Part shown: positions 8,984 through 17,356 of the stretch, one piece after another | How positions within the stretch are numbered: position 1 is the stretch's first letter | How the letters are laid out: each line of letters starts with the position of its first letter | DNA from: CAVQBC01 sp963848415 | GTDB lineage: Bacteria > Actinomycetota > Thermoleophilia > Solirubrobacterales > Solirubrobacteraceae | Direction of reading: 5' to 3' | DNA length: 64,000 bases | Assembly: GCA_963848415.1 (NCBI GenBank) | Contig: CAWKDN010000001.1 | Span: 2,046,001 to 2,110,000, forward strand | Notes under the pieces: model-generated | What the model was told of the DNA's origin: nothing | What the model saw: the letters and a program-made list of their open reading frames with translations, nothing else | The model's database searches: none | Made by a program: the position numbers and the translations under genes

Positions 8984-8989
8984 ACCCTA
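8984..8989 (-). promoter_or_regulatory. -10 box of otsB operon
   Basis: TAGGGT on the minus strand, identical to the boxes at 12062 and 14713. The predicted start of transcription falls close to ATG 8975, the leader ORF. No convincing -35 box is seen. Confidence 0.5.
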
Positions 8990-9029
8990 TGTGCGGCGGG
9001 GCGTGCAGTGGTGAACGGTCGTCACGTCC

Positions 9030-10436
9030 TCACAGCCAGCCGCGGGCGCGCAGCTCGGCCTTCAGGCGGGCGTAGGGCGCCTCGAAGCGCTCGGGGCGCC
9101 CCGCGCGCGGCGCGAACTCCTCGGCGGGGCCGGTCATGGCGGCGGCGGTGGCCGCGACGCCCGCGCGCTCGGTCGCGGCCGCCGCCAGCATCGCCATGCC
9201 GGCCGCCGCGCTGCCGTCGCGCGGGCGCCGCAGCGGGCGACCGAGCACGTCGGCGCGGAGGCGGCACCAGACGTCGCTGCGCGCGCCGCCGCCGGAGACG
9301 GTGAGCGGGCCCTCGACGCGCGCGCCGAGCCGGGCCAGGCGCTCGAGGCACAGCCGCTCGACGAGCGCGACGCCCTGCAGCAGGCCGGCGTAGCGGTCGA
9401 GCTCGTCGCGCGGCTCGCCCAGGACGAAGCGCTCCGCGCCCGGCGCGCTGAACGGGAAGCGCTCACCGCGGCCGACCAGCGGGAAGATCACCACGGGGGC
9501 GGGCTCGCGCTCCGCGGCCGCGGCGTCCAGCCTGCGCAGGTCGCGGCCGCCGAACTGCTCCTCCAGCGCGCCCGCCCCGGCGCCGGACGCGCCGCCCGGC
9601 AGCCAGTCGCCGTCGGGCGAGCGGTGCGAGTAGACGACGCCGTCCGGGTCGTGCAGCGGCCGCTCCGCGACCCCCCTGAGCGCGAGCGTCGTCCCGAGCA
9701 CGGAGCTCCAGCTCCCCGCCCGCAGCGCGCCGGCGCCGATCTGGGCGGCGCAGCTGTCGGTCATGCCCGCGATCACCGGGATGCCCGCCGGCAGGCCGGT
9801 CTCGGCGGCCGCTGCCTCACAGACGGCGCCGAGCGGCGAGCCGGGGCGCACCACGACCGGCAGCTCGAGCCCGGCGAGCGCGCTCGTGACCGCGTCCGGC
9901 CAGCGCTCGGCGTGCAGGTCATAGCCGGTCTTCAGCGCGTGGCTGGAGTCCGTGGCGACCGGCTCGCCCGTCAGCGTGCGCGTGACCACGTCGGCCTGGT
10001 GGAGCACGTGGCCGGTGTGGCCACGCTCGGCGAGCCACAGCAGCTTCGCGAGCGCCCACGACGGCTGCGGCCGGTGCGGCCAGCCGCCGTCGACGCGCGC
10101 GACCGGCGCGGGCGCCGCGCGCGCGTCGTCGTGCATGAGCGCCGGCGTGAGCGGGCGGCCGTCCTCGGCGGCCAGCAGCACCGTGCCGGACGTGCTGCAG
10201 CAGGCCACGCCGCGGACCGCTCCGGCCGGGACGCCGGCGAGCGCCGCACGCGTGGCGGTCGCGACCGCCGGCCACCAGCTCCCGGGGTCCTGCTCGTGGA
10301 CCGGGCCGTCGCGGCGGCCGCGCAACGGCGCGGACCCGCATCCCAGCGGCGCGCCGGTCTCCGACAGCGCGACCGCCCGCGCCCCCTGCGTCCCGAGGTC
10401 CAGGCCGACCCAGACGGCCTCGGGAGCCTCAGGCAT
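9030..10436 (-). CDS. FGGY-family carbohydrate kinase (second of pair)
   Basis: The 468-residue protein begins with the phosphate-1 loop VGLDLGTQGARAVAL, has the substrate-region segment GMTDSCAAQIGAGALRAGSW and ends the fold with the adenosine motif LTVSGGGARSDVWCRLRAD. It phosphorylates a sugar or polyol with ATP; the xylulokinase-like branch is likely but the substrate cannot be read. Its ATG lies 8 nt inside the end of the upstream FGGY gene, so the two are translated together. The pairing suggests two successive or alternative sugars, or a heteromeric kinase. Confidence 0.9.
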   Translation of the reverse strand: MPEAPEAVWVGLDLGTQGARAVALSETGAPLGCGSAPLRGRRDGPVHEQDPGSWWPAVATATRAALAGVPAGAVRGVACCSTSGTVLLAAEDGRPLTPALMHDDARAAPAPVARVDGGWPHRPQPSWALAKLLWLAERGHTGHVLHQADVVTRTLTGEPVATDSSHALKTGYDLHAERWPDAVTSALAGLELPVVVRPGSPLGAVCEAAAAETGLPAGIPVIAGMTDSCAAQIGAGALRAGSWSSVLGTTLALRGVAERPLHDPDGVVYSHRSPDGDWLPGGASGAGAGALEEQFGGRDLRRLDAAAAEREPAPVVIFPLVGRGERFPFSAPGAERFVLGEPRDELDRYAGLLQGVALVERLCLERLARLGARVEGPLTVSGGGARSDVWCRLRADVLGRPLRRPRDGSAAAGMAMLAAAATERAGVAATAAAMTGPAEEFAPRAGRPERFEAPYARLKAELRARGWL

Positions 10437-11949
10437 GCGCCGCGGGGCGCTGCGCCCGGGCGGCCTCCTCGCGGGTGACGGCCAGCCGCCGCCACGACGT
10501 CACAGCGGTCTCGCGGTGCTCGAGGAACGCCTCGAACTGCTCGTCGTAGTGGGCGACGAGCGCCGCGCGCGGCTCGCAGCGATCGCGGACGCCGACGAGC
10601 CGGCCGACCGCCGCCTCCGCGCTCGGCTCGCGCCCGGTCGCCACCAGCGCGGTGATGTAGGCGCCCTTGGCCCCGAGCTCGGTGTCGTTCGTGCGCAGGG
10701 TCGGCACGCCGGTGACGTCGGCGATCAGCTGGCACCAGAAGTCACTCGCCGCGCCGCCGCCGCACACCCGAAGCTCGGACGGCTCGGCCTTGGAGGCGCG
10801 CAGGCAGTCGCGCAGCACGAGCGTCAGCCCCTCCAGCAGGGCGCGGGCGATGTGCGTGCTGTCGTGCTCGAGCGAGAGCCCGTAGAGCATCCCGCGCGCG
10901 TTGGCGTTCAGGAACGGCGCGCGCTCGCCGGCGGGCGAGAGGTAGGGCATGGAGACGATCCCGCCGGCCCCGGGCGGCGCCTGCTCGGCGCGGTCGATCA
11001 GCTCGCGGACGTCCTCGATGCCCAGCACGCCCATCGCCCAGCTGAGCACGTCGGTGCCGGCCAGGGTCGCGAAGGTCCGCAGCCAGCGGTCGGGGATCCC
11101 CATCGCCAGGTGGAAGCCGGTCGGCTCGGTGTCGGTGTCGACGTGGTCGAGCATGACCTGCGTGCACAGCGTCGTGCCGAGGATGCTGCACGCCTGGCCG
11201 GGCTCGACGGCGCCGCACCCGATCGCGGTGGCGGCCACGTCGAACGGCGCCATGATCACCGGCAGGCCCTCCGGCAATCCGGTCGCCTCGGCCGCGCGGG
11301 CACCCAGGGCGCCGGTCCGCCCCTCCATGCGCCGGATCTCGGGCAGCAGCGGCCGGGCCCACTCGAGGTCGTAGAGCGCGAGCAGCTCGTCGGAGTACTG
11401 GTGCGAGCGGATGTCCAGCAGCGGCACCGAGGCGTCGGACTCGTCGACCGCGAGCTCGCCGGTGAGCCGCGAGAAGATCCAGCCGCCGCAGTAGAGCGCC
11501 TTGTGGGCGCGCCGGACGCGCTCGGGCTCGTGCTCGCGCAGCCACGGCAGGATCGCGTTGACCAGGCCGGGGAACGGCAGCGAGCCGTTGATGCGGAAGG
11601 CCTGCTCGATCGTCCCGTCGCGCTCCCAGGCCTCGATCGGCGCCGGGTTGCGCCCGTCGTTCCACAGCACGCCCGGGCCCGTCGGCTCGCCGTCCTCGTC
11701 GACCAGCCAGCAGCCGTCGCCCTGCGCGGTCAGCGCGACCAGGCCGATCTCCTCGCGGGCCTGCTCGCGCACCTCGGCGAGCGTCTCGGCCACCCCGCGC
11801 CAGACCTGCTCCATGTCCTGCTCGGCAAAGCCCGGGCGGGGGCGCAGCACGGTCGTGCGGCGGCGGGCGACGAGGAGCTCACGGCCGTCGTCGTCGAAGG
11901 CGACCGTCTTGATCATGGAGGTGCCGACGTCGATGCAGGCCGCGATCAT
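10429..11949 (-). CDS. FGGY-family carbohydrate kinase (first of pair)
   Basis: The 506-residue protein starts MIAACIDVGTSMIKTVAFDDDG, contains APFDVAATAIGCGAVEPGQA in the substrate region and has RVCGGGAASDFWCQLIADV as the ATP motif. Related enzymes phosphorylate erythritol, ribulose or xylulose, and I cannot choose between them. The start is supported by GGAAGGGAG about 7 nt upstream of ATG 11949. A TACGCT -10 candidate lies at 11976-11981. It overlaps the second kinase gene; no transporter or dehydrogenase for the same sugar lies nearby. Confidence 0.9.
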   Translation of the reverse strand: MIAACIDVGTSMIKTVAFDDDGRELLVARRRTTVLRPRPGFAEQDMEQVWRGVAETLAEVREQAREEIGLVALTAQGDGCWLVDEDGEPTGPGVLWNDGRNPAPIEAWERDGTIEQAFRINGSLPFPGLVNAILPWLREHEPERVRRAHKALYCGGWIFSRLTGELAVDESDASVPLLDIRSHQYSDELLALYDLEWARPLLPEIRRMEGRTGALGARAAEATGLPEGLPVIMAPFDVAATAIGCGAVEPGQACSILGTTLCTQVMLDHVDTDTEPTGFHLAMGIPDRWLRTFATLAGTDVLSWAMGVLGIEDVRELIDRAEQAPPGAGGIVSMPYLSPAGERAPFLNANARGMLYGLSLEHDSTHIARALLEGLTLVLRDCLRASKAEPSELRVCGGGAASDFWCQLIADVTGVPTLRTNDTELGAKGAYITALVATGREPSAEAAVGRLVGVRDRCEPRAALVAHYDEQFEAFLEHRETAVTSWRRLAVTREEAARAQRPAAHA

Positions 11950-12061
11950 GCTCGCTCCCTTCCGGGTGAGCGCCGAGCGTATCGGTCCGCCGTCACCGAT
12001 CGAGCCGCCGGGCGGCCGGGGCACGAGCGAGTGGATCCGCTTCTGGTCGGCGCTCGCCGGA

Positions 12062-12067
12062 TAGGGT
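12062..12067 (+). promoter_or_regulatory. -10 box of the 12076 gene, leaderless type
   Basis: TAGGGT ends 8 nt before ATG 12076 (5 nt before an in-frame GTG at 12073). No ribosome-binding site intervenes. Confidence 0.5.
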
Positions 12068-12075
12068 CTCGCGTG

Positions 12076-12585
12076 ATGGAGACGCGCACCGTTCCGGACG
12101 AGCGCAGGCGGACGGCCGCCCGCTTTCTCCCCGGCGGCGACCTCGCCGGCAGCATCTACGGGATCATCCTGGTCTCCGCGCTGCTGGTCACCTATCGGGA
12201 CGATGCCCACAGCGCGGGCGAGGTGATCGCGTGGCTGCTGGTCACCACCTTCGTGTTCGCCTCGGCCCACGCCTGGTCCAAGACGCTCGCCGACTCCGCC
12301 GGCGTGGATCGGGTGCGGCGCTTGAGGGGGGAGATCCGTCACGAGTGGCCGATCGTCCAGGCCGCCGTCCCGTCGTGCGTGATCGTCGGGCTCGCGTCGC
12401 TCGACGCGTGGGGGCTGGCCGACGGCATCTGGGCGGCCATCTGCCTCAACGTCGGGCTCCTGTTCGTCTGGGGTGCCGCCCTGCGCAACATCGAGGGCGG
12501 GACGCGGCTCCAGACCTTCCTGGCGGGGCTCGCGAGCGCCGGCTTCGGGCTCGTCTTCGTCCTCCTGAAGGTCTTCGTGCACTGA
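12076..12585 (+). CDS. Small four-helix membrane protein
   Basis: The 169-residue protein has four predicted membrane helices (about residues 25-43, 55-72, 100-120 and 140-165). The first begins AGSIYGIILVSALLV and the last is GLASAGFGLVFVLLKVFV. A charged cytoplasmic stretch RRLRGEIRHEW separates the helix pairs. No known domain is recognised. It is probably leaderless, with a TAGGGT box upstream, and divergent from the FGGY kinases. Its end is 3 bp from the convergent deacetylase gene. Confidence 0.75.
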   Translation: METRTVPDERRRTAARFLPGGDLAGSIYGIILVSALLVTYRDDAHSAGEVIAWLLVTTFVFASAHAWSKTLADSAGVDRVRRLRGEIRHEWPIVQAAVPSCVIVGLASLDAWGLADGIWAAICLNVGLLFVWGAALRNIEGGTRLQTFLAGLASAGFGLVFVLLKVFVH

Positions 12586-12588
12586 GCG

Positions 12589-13440
12589 CTACTGGCGCGC
12601 GGGGCGGCGCAGGCGCAGCAGGTCGTGCACCGTGACGAACTCGAAGCCGCGCTTGCGCAGCTTGGCGATGATGGCCGGCAGCGCCGCGAGCGTCTGCATC
12701 CCGTAGGCGCCGCCGTCGTGCATCACGACGATCGACCCGCGCTTGACCCCCGCCAGGACCCGCTCGGCGATCGCCTCGGGCCCGGGGCCCGTCCAGTCCT
12801 TCGGGTCGATGTCCCAGTTGATCAGGAGCATGCCCTGCGCCTTGGCGACCTTCTCCAGAGGCGGCCCGGTCTGGCCGTAGGGCGGCCGGGCGATGCACGG
12901 CGCCTCGCCGATCGCCTGGCCGATGAGCGCGTTGGTCGAGGCCAGCTGCTCGGTGGCGAGCGCCCCGCCCTTGGAGAGGTCCGGGTGGCTCCATGAGTGG
13001 TTGCCGATCTCGTGGCCCTCGAGCACCATCTGCTGCAGGACGGCGGGGTCGGGCTGCGCGTTGCGGCCGATGACGAAGAACGTCGCCTTCGCCCGCTTGG
13101 CCTTGAGCAGCTCGAGCATCGGCCGCGTCGCCTCGCCCGGCCCGTCGTCGAAGGTGAGCGCGACCACCTTGCGGCGGGTGTAGCCCTTCAGGCGCAGCAT
13201 CCGCCCGCGCGGCACGCAGGCCGTCTTGCGGCCGAGCATGATGCGCTTGCGCGTCGCCTCGTCGGGATGCCCGACGACGGCGGCGCTCGGCGTCGCGGTC
13301 GGCGTGGAGGAGCCCGGCTCCTGGGCCGACGCACCGGTGAGCACGCCGGCGAGGAGCGAAACCGCGGCGATACACAAGAGCGCCGCCTGACGGCGGCGGA
13401 CGTGGACGGACTGCTGCGAGCTGGGCGAGGGGAACCGCAT
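12589..13440 (-). CDS. Secreted polysaccharide deacetylase (NodB domain)
   Basis: The 283-residue protein has an N-terminal signal or anchor segment (RRRQAALLCIAAVSLLAGVLTG). The NodB fold follows: TFDDGPGEATRPML (catalytic Asp and metal Asp), EIGNHSWSHPDL with the two zinc histidines, RPPYGQTG, and VVMHDGG with the catalytic histidine. It likely removes acetyl groups from N-acetylated glycans of the cell wall outside the membrane. The substrate, peptidoglycan or another polymer, is not defined. A TAGCCT box lies 12 nt upstream of ATG 13440. Confidence 0.88.
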   Translation of the reverse strand: MRFPSPSSQQSVHVRRRQAALLCIAAVSLLAGVLTGASAQEPGSSTPTATPSAAVVGHPDEATRKRIMLGRKTACVPRGRMLRLKGYTRRKVVALTFDDGPGEATRPMLELLKAKRAKATFFVIGRNAQPDPAVLQQMVLEGHEIGNHSWSHPDLSKGGALATEQLASTNALIGQAIGEAPCIARPPYGQTGPPLEKVAKAQGMLLINWDIDPKDWTGPGPEAIAERVLAGVKRGSIVVMHDGGAYGMQTLAALPAIIAKLRKRGFEFVTVHDLLRLRRPARQ

Positions 13441-13517
13441 CGGGACCGATCAAGGCTATCCGGCGAGCGTTCACGCGTCTGCAACCCGGAGCCCAGGTGT
13501 GCCACGCTCTTTGCGCG

Positions 13518-14009
13518 ATGAGCCCCCGACCCATCAGCGCCGGCGCCGACATCGGCCACGTCCACCTGAAGGTCGCAGACCTCGACCGGTCGATCCGCTT
13601 CTACAACGGCGTGCTCGGCTTCGAGGTCATGCAGCGCTGGGGCGGTCAGGCGGCGTTCCTCTCCGCCGGCGGCTACCACCACCACCTCGGCCTGAACACG
13701 TGGGAGAGCGGCGGCGGCGCGCCGCCGCCGCGCGGCAGCACCGGGCTCTTCCACCTCGCCATCCGCTACCCGGAGCGGGTCGAGCTCGCCGACGCGCTGC
13801 GGCGGCTGCTGGAGGCGGGGATCGAGCTGGACGGCGCGTCGGACCACGGGGTCAGCGAGGCGCTCTACCTGCAGGACCCCGACGCCAACGGCGTCGAGCT
13901 CTACTGGGACCGCCCGCGCGAGGCATGGCCGCGCCCGGCGGGCGGCAACGGGGTCGAGATGTACACGCGCGCGCTGGACCTGCGCGGGCTACTGGCCGAG
14001 CTCGGTTAG
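13518..14009 (+). CDS. VOC-superfamily ring-cleavage dioxygenase/glyoxalase-like protein
   Basis: The 163-residue protein opens GADIGHVHLKVADLDRSIRFYNGVLGF, a classical VOC beginning with a metal histidine. LFHLAIRYP supplies the second histidine and NGVELYWDRP the acidic ligand. The layout matches catechol-2,3-dioxygenase-like single-module proteins. The metal site appears intact, so it is probably an enzyme, but the substrate is unknown. ATG 13518 is chosen because homology begins immediately after it; the upstream extension is not family-like. Confidence 0.85.
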   Translation: MSPRPISAGADIGHVHLKVADLDRSIRFYNGVLGFEVMQRWGGQAAFLSAGGYHHHLGLNTWESGGGAPPPRGSTGLFHLAIRYPERVELADALRRLLEAGIELDGASDHGVSEALYLQDPDANGVELYWDRPREAWPRPAGGNGVEMYTRALDLRGLLAELG

Positions 14010-14015
14010 CGCCGC

Positions 14016-14333
14016 TCAAGCGAGCAGCACGACCGCGGCGATCGCCGCCAGCGCGAGCGAGGTCGCGGTGAGCGCCGTGACCGCCTGCGGCTGGGCGCTG
14101 TAGCGCGGCTCGGCGAGCCGCGCGGTATAGAGCCGGTTGCCGTGGCGCCAGACCGCGAGCGCGGTGAGCATCAGCGCCACCGTGGCGGCCAGCGCGAGCA
14201 CGCTCGGCTCGCTGCGCAGCCCGGCGTGCAGGACCAGCCCGGCGTTGGCCAGCAACGCCAGCGCCGAGCGCGTCCAGGCCAGCGAGGTGCGCTCGTTGGC
14301 GAGCGCCGGGTCGTAGCCGGCGCGGCCCGTCAC
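14016..14333 (-). CDS. DUF202 membrane protein, short
   Basis: The 105-residue protein contains the DUF202 signature ALANERTSLAWTRSALALLANAG followed by three membrane helices. DUF202 proteins such as YidH/YidG are inner-membrane proteins of unknown function, often encoded in tandem. The ATG overlaps the stop of the upstream DUF202 gene (ATGA), so the two are translated together. Confidence 0.85.
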   Translation of the reverse strand: MTGRAGYDPALANERTSLAWTRSALALLANAGLVLHAGLRSEPSVLALAATVALMLTALAVWRHGNRLYTARLAEPRYSAQPQAVTALTATSLALAAIAAVVLLA

Positions 14334-14683
14334 GAGCCGGCGAGGTCGATCACGATCACGACCACCGCGATCGCCGCCACGATCGCGATCCCGGCCGAGA
14401 GGATCAGCGGCAGCCGCGAGGTGGGGAGGTCACGCTCGAGACGGATCGCCCGTTGGTTGGCGATCCAACGCGTCCGGCTGGTCAGCGCGATCGCCGCGCC
14501 GAGCAGGACGAGCGGCCCGGCGATCGCGATGCGCGCCCCGCGCCCGGCGATGTCGAAGAACTGGGCGACCGCGAGCCCGGCGGCGATCAGGGCGAGCGCG
14601 GTGCGATTCCAGGCCAGGAACGTGCGCTCGTTGGCCCACGTGAACCGCGGGTCGGGCTCGGTGCCCTCCTGCTCGTCCGCCAT
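14330..14683 (-). CDS. DUF202 membrane protein, YidH-like
   Basis: The 117-residue protein has RFTWANERTFLAWNRTALALIAAGLA, the DUF202 hallmark, then two more hydrophobic helices and a charged loop RTRWIANQRAIRLERDLP. It is the first gene of a two-gene DUF202 operon. The two partners may form a complex, as the conserved pairing in many bacteria suggests. Function is unknown. The start ATG 14683 matches the beginning of the soluble N-terminal tail; the longer open frame upstream overlaps other genes. Confidence 0.85.
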   Translation of the reverse strand: MADEQEGTEPDPRFTWANERTFLAWNRTALALIAAGLAVAQFFDIAGRGARIAIAGPLVLLGAAIALTSRTRWIANQRAIRLERDLPTSRLPLILSAGIAIVAAIAVVVIVIDLAGS

Positions 14684-14712
14684 GGCCGCATCTTGACGTG
14701 CGCGCCCTCGGA

Positions 14713-14718
14713 TAGGGT
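14713..14718 (+). promoter_or_regulatory. -10 box of the 14729 gene
   Basis: TAGGGT lies 10 nt before GTG 14729. A TTGACG element at 14693-14698 could be a -35, although the 14-nt spacer is short. Confidence 0.45.
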
Positions 14719-14728
14719 CCGCGTTGTC

Positions 14729-15127
14729 GTGCTCGTCCGCTTCCTCGTCTCCTGGGTCTTCAACACGGTCGCGCTGTTCGTGGCCGCCGCGATCTTCCGC
14801 GGGATCAGCTACGGCGACGACTGGTGGGTGCTGATCCTGGCCGGCGCGGTGTTCAGTGCCGCCAACCTGATCGTGCGGCCGTTCGTCACCTTCTTGGCGA
14901 TCCCGCTGATCATCATCACGCTGGGCATCGCGCTGTTCTTCGTGAACCTGCTGATGCTCTACCTGACGAGCTGGATCGTGAGCGACTTCCGTCTCGAGGG
15001 CTTCTGGACCGCCGTCGGCGGCACGCTGGTGATCTGGTTGGTGAACCTGCTGCTGAGCATGGCCTTCGGCCGGCCCGAGGAGATCGGCCAGCGCCGCGAG
15101 CGCCGCCAGGTGCCGCGCGCGAACTAG
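14729..15127 (+). CDS. Phage-holin-4-type small membrane protein
   Basis: The 132-residue protein has four hydrophobic helices with the pattern of the Phage_holin_4_2 family: LVSWVFNTVALFVAAAIF, a VFSAANLIVRPFVTFLAIP block, then LIIITLGIALFFVNLLML. Despite the family name these are common chromosomal membrane proteins in actinobacteria, and nothing here suggests a phage. GTG 14729 follows a TAGGGT box with no ribosome-binding site. The end overlaps the convergent NUDIX gene by 4 bp. Confidence 0.82.
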   Translation: MLVRFLVSWVFNTVALFVAAAIFRGISYGDDWWVLILAGAVFSAANLIVRPFVTFLAIPLIIITLGIALFFVNLLMLYLTSWIVSDFRLEGFWTAVGGTLVIWLVNLLLSMAFGRPEEIGQRRERRQVPRAN

Positions 15128-15681
15128 CCGAGGAAGTCCTTCAGCGCCCGCTCGGTCGACCAGAAGGCGAGCCGGTCCCAGGGGATCTCCTCCGGGGCGA
15201 AGGCGGCGATCTCGGGCGCCTCGGGAGTCGGCCGCGGCTCGCCGAGCGCGGTGGCGGCGTACACGACCAGCATCACCCGGTCGGTCGCGCGCGAGTAGAC
15301 GCCGACGAGCGCGCCCAGCTCGATCTCGATCTGCAGCTCCTCCAGGACCTCGCGCCGCGCCGCCTGCTCGACCGTCTCGCCGAGGTCGACGAAGCCGCCG
15401 GGGAACGTCCACAGGTCCTTGCCCGGCGCGAAGCCGCGGCGCAGCAGCAGCAGCCGGCCGGCGTGGTCGACCGGGATCGCGCACGCCACCGGCTTCGGGT
15501 TGAAGTAGGCCCCATAGCCGCAGTGCTCACACGAGATCGAGCGCGGGTAGTCGATCGTGGCCGGCGCCGCGCAGCGCGGGCAAAAGCGCGCCTCGGCCAG
15601 CGCGGGGTTCAGCGCCTCATGGGCGCCGGTGGTCGCCAGGTGATCCGCCGGCCCGTGCTGGTGGCTGCCCGCCGCGTCCAT
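15124..15681 (-). CDS. NUDIX hydrolase with zinc ribbon
   Basis: The 185-residue protein has an N-terminal zinc ribbon (CPRC...CEHCG, about residues 34-56) and a NUDIX box running from GGFVDLGETVEQAA to REVLEELQ (about residues 94-118). The expected Gly after the EE pair is replaced by Leu-Gln. The arrangement resembles NADH pyrophosphatase-like and ADP-ribose-type NUDIX proteins, which hydrolyse nucleoside diphosphates linked to another moiety. The exact substrate is unknown. A TAGCCT box lies 10 nt upstream of ATG 15681. Confidence 0.88.
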   Translation of the reverse strand: MDAAGSHQHGPADHLATTGAHEALNPALAEARFCPRCAAPATIDYPRSISCEHCGYGAYFNPKPVACAIPVDHAGRLLLLRRGFAPGKDLWTFPGGFVDLGETVEQAARREVLEELQIEIELGALVGVYSRATDRVMLVVYAATALGEPRPTPEAPEIAAFAPEEIPWDRLAFWSTERALKDFLG

Positions 15682-15691
15682 CGCCGGGCGG

Positions 15692-15697
15692 AGGCTA
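15692..15697 (-). promoter_or_regulatory. -10 box of the NUDIX gene
   Basis: TAGCCT on the minus strand ends 10 nt before ATG 15681. It lies back to back with the tRNA promoter. Confidence 0.45.
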
Positions 15698-15709
15698 CCG
15701 GCGGCCCGC

Positions 15710-15715
15710 TACCCT
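15710..15715 (+). promoter_or_regulatory. -10 box of tRNA-Thr
   Basis: TACCCT is located 11 nt before the first base of the tRNA, a normal distance. No clear -35 box is seen. Confidence 0.45.
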
Positions 15716-15726
15716 GCAGCCGGCGT

Positions 15727-15801
<75 letters not shown>

Positions 15802-15808
15802 ACCCGAA

Positions 15809-15842
15809 CCCCCCGCTAACGGCCAGATTCCGCCGCGGGGGG
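15809..15842. terminator. Possible bidirectional hairpin after tRNA-Thr
   Basis: CCCCCCGC (15809-15816) pairs perfectly with GCGGGGGG (15835-15842) across an 18-nt loop. It lies between the tRNA 3' end and the integrase stop. There is no U-tract, so termination is only suggested. Confidence 0.35.
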
Positions 15843-15848
15843 CCGGGG

Positions 15849-16896
15849 TTACCGCCCGGGGGCGGCGGCGGTTTGGTAACCGGGTGGCAACGCCAGCTCG
15901 GCACGGGCGGCGGCGATCAGCGCGTCCAGTCCGTCGTGGCGGTCGGTCACGCCGTCGATGACGTGCATGTACGTCTCGACGTGCAGGGCGGCGCCGTGGC
16001 CCATCCGCCGCGCCGCCTCGGCGAGCCGGAAGCCCGCGTAGTGCAGCGCCGACGCGTGGCTGTGGCGCAGCGTGTAGAGCGACACGTCCGGGTGCCCGAC
16101 GGCGGCCCCGGCGAGGCGCAGGACGCGGCGGCCCCACAGCTTCATCGCGTTCTGGGTCATCGGGCCGATGATCTGTGTGTCGTCGGCGGGGCGCCCGTTG
16201 GCCAGCCGCCATTCGCGCAACTCGCGGGCGGTGGCCGCCGGGATGGCGACCGTGCGGGTGCGACGCGCCGTCGCCTTGGTGCGCGCCCGGCCGACGGTGA
16301 ACGTGTCGCCGTTGACGCTGCCCCACGTAGCCGTGCGGACCTCTGCGGGGCGCAGACCGAGGTGCCCGGCCAGCAAGGGCGATGATGCGGTCGCGGCCGG
16401 TCAGCGACGCCAGCAACGCCTCCAGGGCGACCGGCGACAGCGGCCGGACCTCGTCGGTCGGGTCGGCGGGCACCTTGCGCAGGGCGCGCGCCGCGTTGGC
16501 CGGGACCTGGCCGTGCTCGGTCGCGATCTGGAGGATGCCCGACAGGCGGGCCATCACGTCGCGGACAGTGCTGGCGGTCGCGCCGCGATCGAGCAACAGC
16601 CGTTGGTGGGCGGCCAGCCGCGGCACGTCGAGCGACAACAGCGGCTCGTGGGCCATCTCGGTCAGGTGGCGTTCCAACGCCCACGCGTACTTCGCCCGCG
16701 TGGGCTGCGCCAGGGTGGCCGCATGGGATCGCCACGGGCCGCGCACGAACCCGTCCAAGGTGATGGTGGTGCGGTCCAACTCGGCGGCCATCGCCGGGCC
16801 GAGCTGCTTGCGGCGGCGCATCTCGGCGTCGAAGCGGACGGCGTCGCCCTTGCGGTCGAACGTGCGCGTGCGTTGGCGGTCGCCGTGACGCCAGGA
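15849..16896 (-). pseudogene. Tyrosine recombinase/integrase remnant (frameshifted)
   Basis: The N-terminal part (RQRTRTFDRKGDAVRF, then a SAM-like core-binding domain with RAKYAWALERHL) and the catalytic part lie in two frames that join near 16376, where one base is surplus in a CCC run. The catalytic half carries GLRPAEV (first Arg), TLRHSHAS (second Arg, with Tyr in place of the usual His), MGHG and ETYMHV with the nucleophile Tyr. A TGA at 16897-16899 removes the usual N-terminus. The stop is only about 50 bp from attL, the classical position for an integrase that uses this tRNA. Confidence 0.85.
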
Positions 16897-16899
16897 TCA

Positions 16900-17355
16900 A
16901 ATCGGCAACGGCTTGCCGATTTGGCGACGGGTCGCGCCGCGGGCGGCACGTAGTCGGCGAGGTAGGCGGCCAGGTGGTCGCGTTGGCGCCGTTCGCGTTC
17001 ACGAACGCGCTCTAGCGGCTCGGGCAGCCTGGCGTCCAGTTCGGCGCGCAACAGGTCGCCCAACGCTCCCACGCCGGGCGCACCCGCCCGTCGCGGCCGT
17101 CGCGCTTGAACACCGGCACAAGGTCACGCTCGGCGACCTTGTCGTCGGTCAACGCGATCCGCTGCCAGTCGCCGGTCCATTCGGGCGAGGCGTCCTCCAA
17201 CACCGCCAGGGTGTTGCGTTCGATGTCGGCGCCGGCCTTGTCCAGGTCGCCGAGGTAGACGATGTCGCGGTCGGGGTCGTCGGCCAGCATCGGCGCCACG
17301 ACGGTGCACAGGAAGCCGCCCGCCTGACCGCCTCCAAGCGATCACCCCAGCTCAC
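16900..17355 (-). pseudogene. TOPRIM-like element protein remnant (frameshifted)
   Basis: Three consecutive reading-frame pieces read as one protein. VSWGDRLEAVRR begins at GTG 17355. LADDPDRDIVYLGDLDKAGAD with a DxD motif follows, then ALTDDKVAERDLVPVF, and finally GDLLRAELDARLPEPLERVRERE with YLADYVPP. Shifts occur near 17320 and 17075. The GDLDKAG segment resembles the second half of a TOPRIM fold seen in proteins of actinobacterial integrative elements, where it could serve DNA processing or replication. This assignment is tentative. The gene would have been co-directional with the integrase. Confidence 0.5.
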
Positions 17356-17356
17356 T

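Noticed and set aside
8983..8985. GTG 8985 as the otsB start
   Set aside because: It lies inside the TAGGGT promoter box; ATG 8949 has better spacing to a ribosome-binding site and matches the usual family start.
14729..15127. Phage origin for the holin-type gene
   Set aside because: This family is common in ordinary actinobacterial chromosomes, and no lysin or structural phage gene is nearby; the integrated element begins later, at the tRNA.
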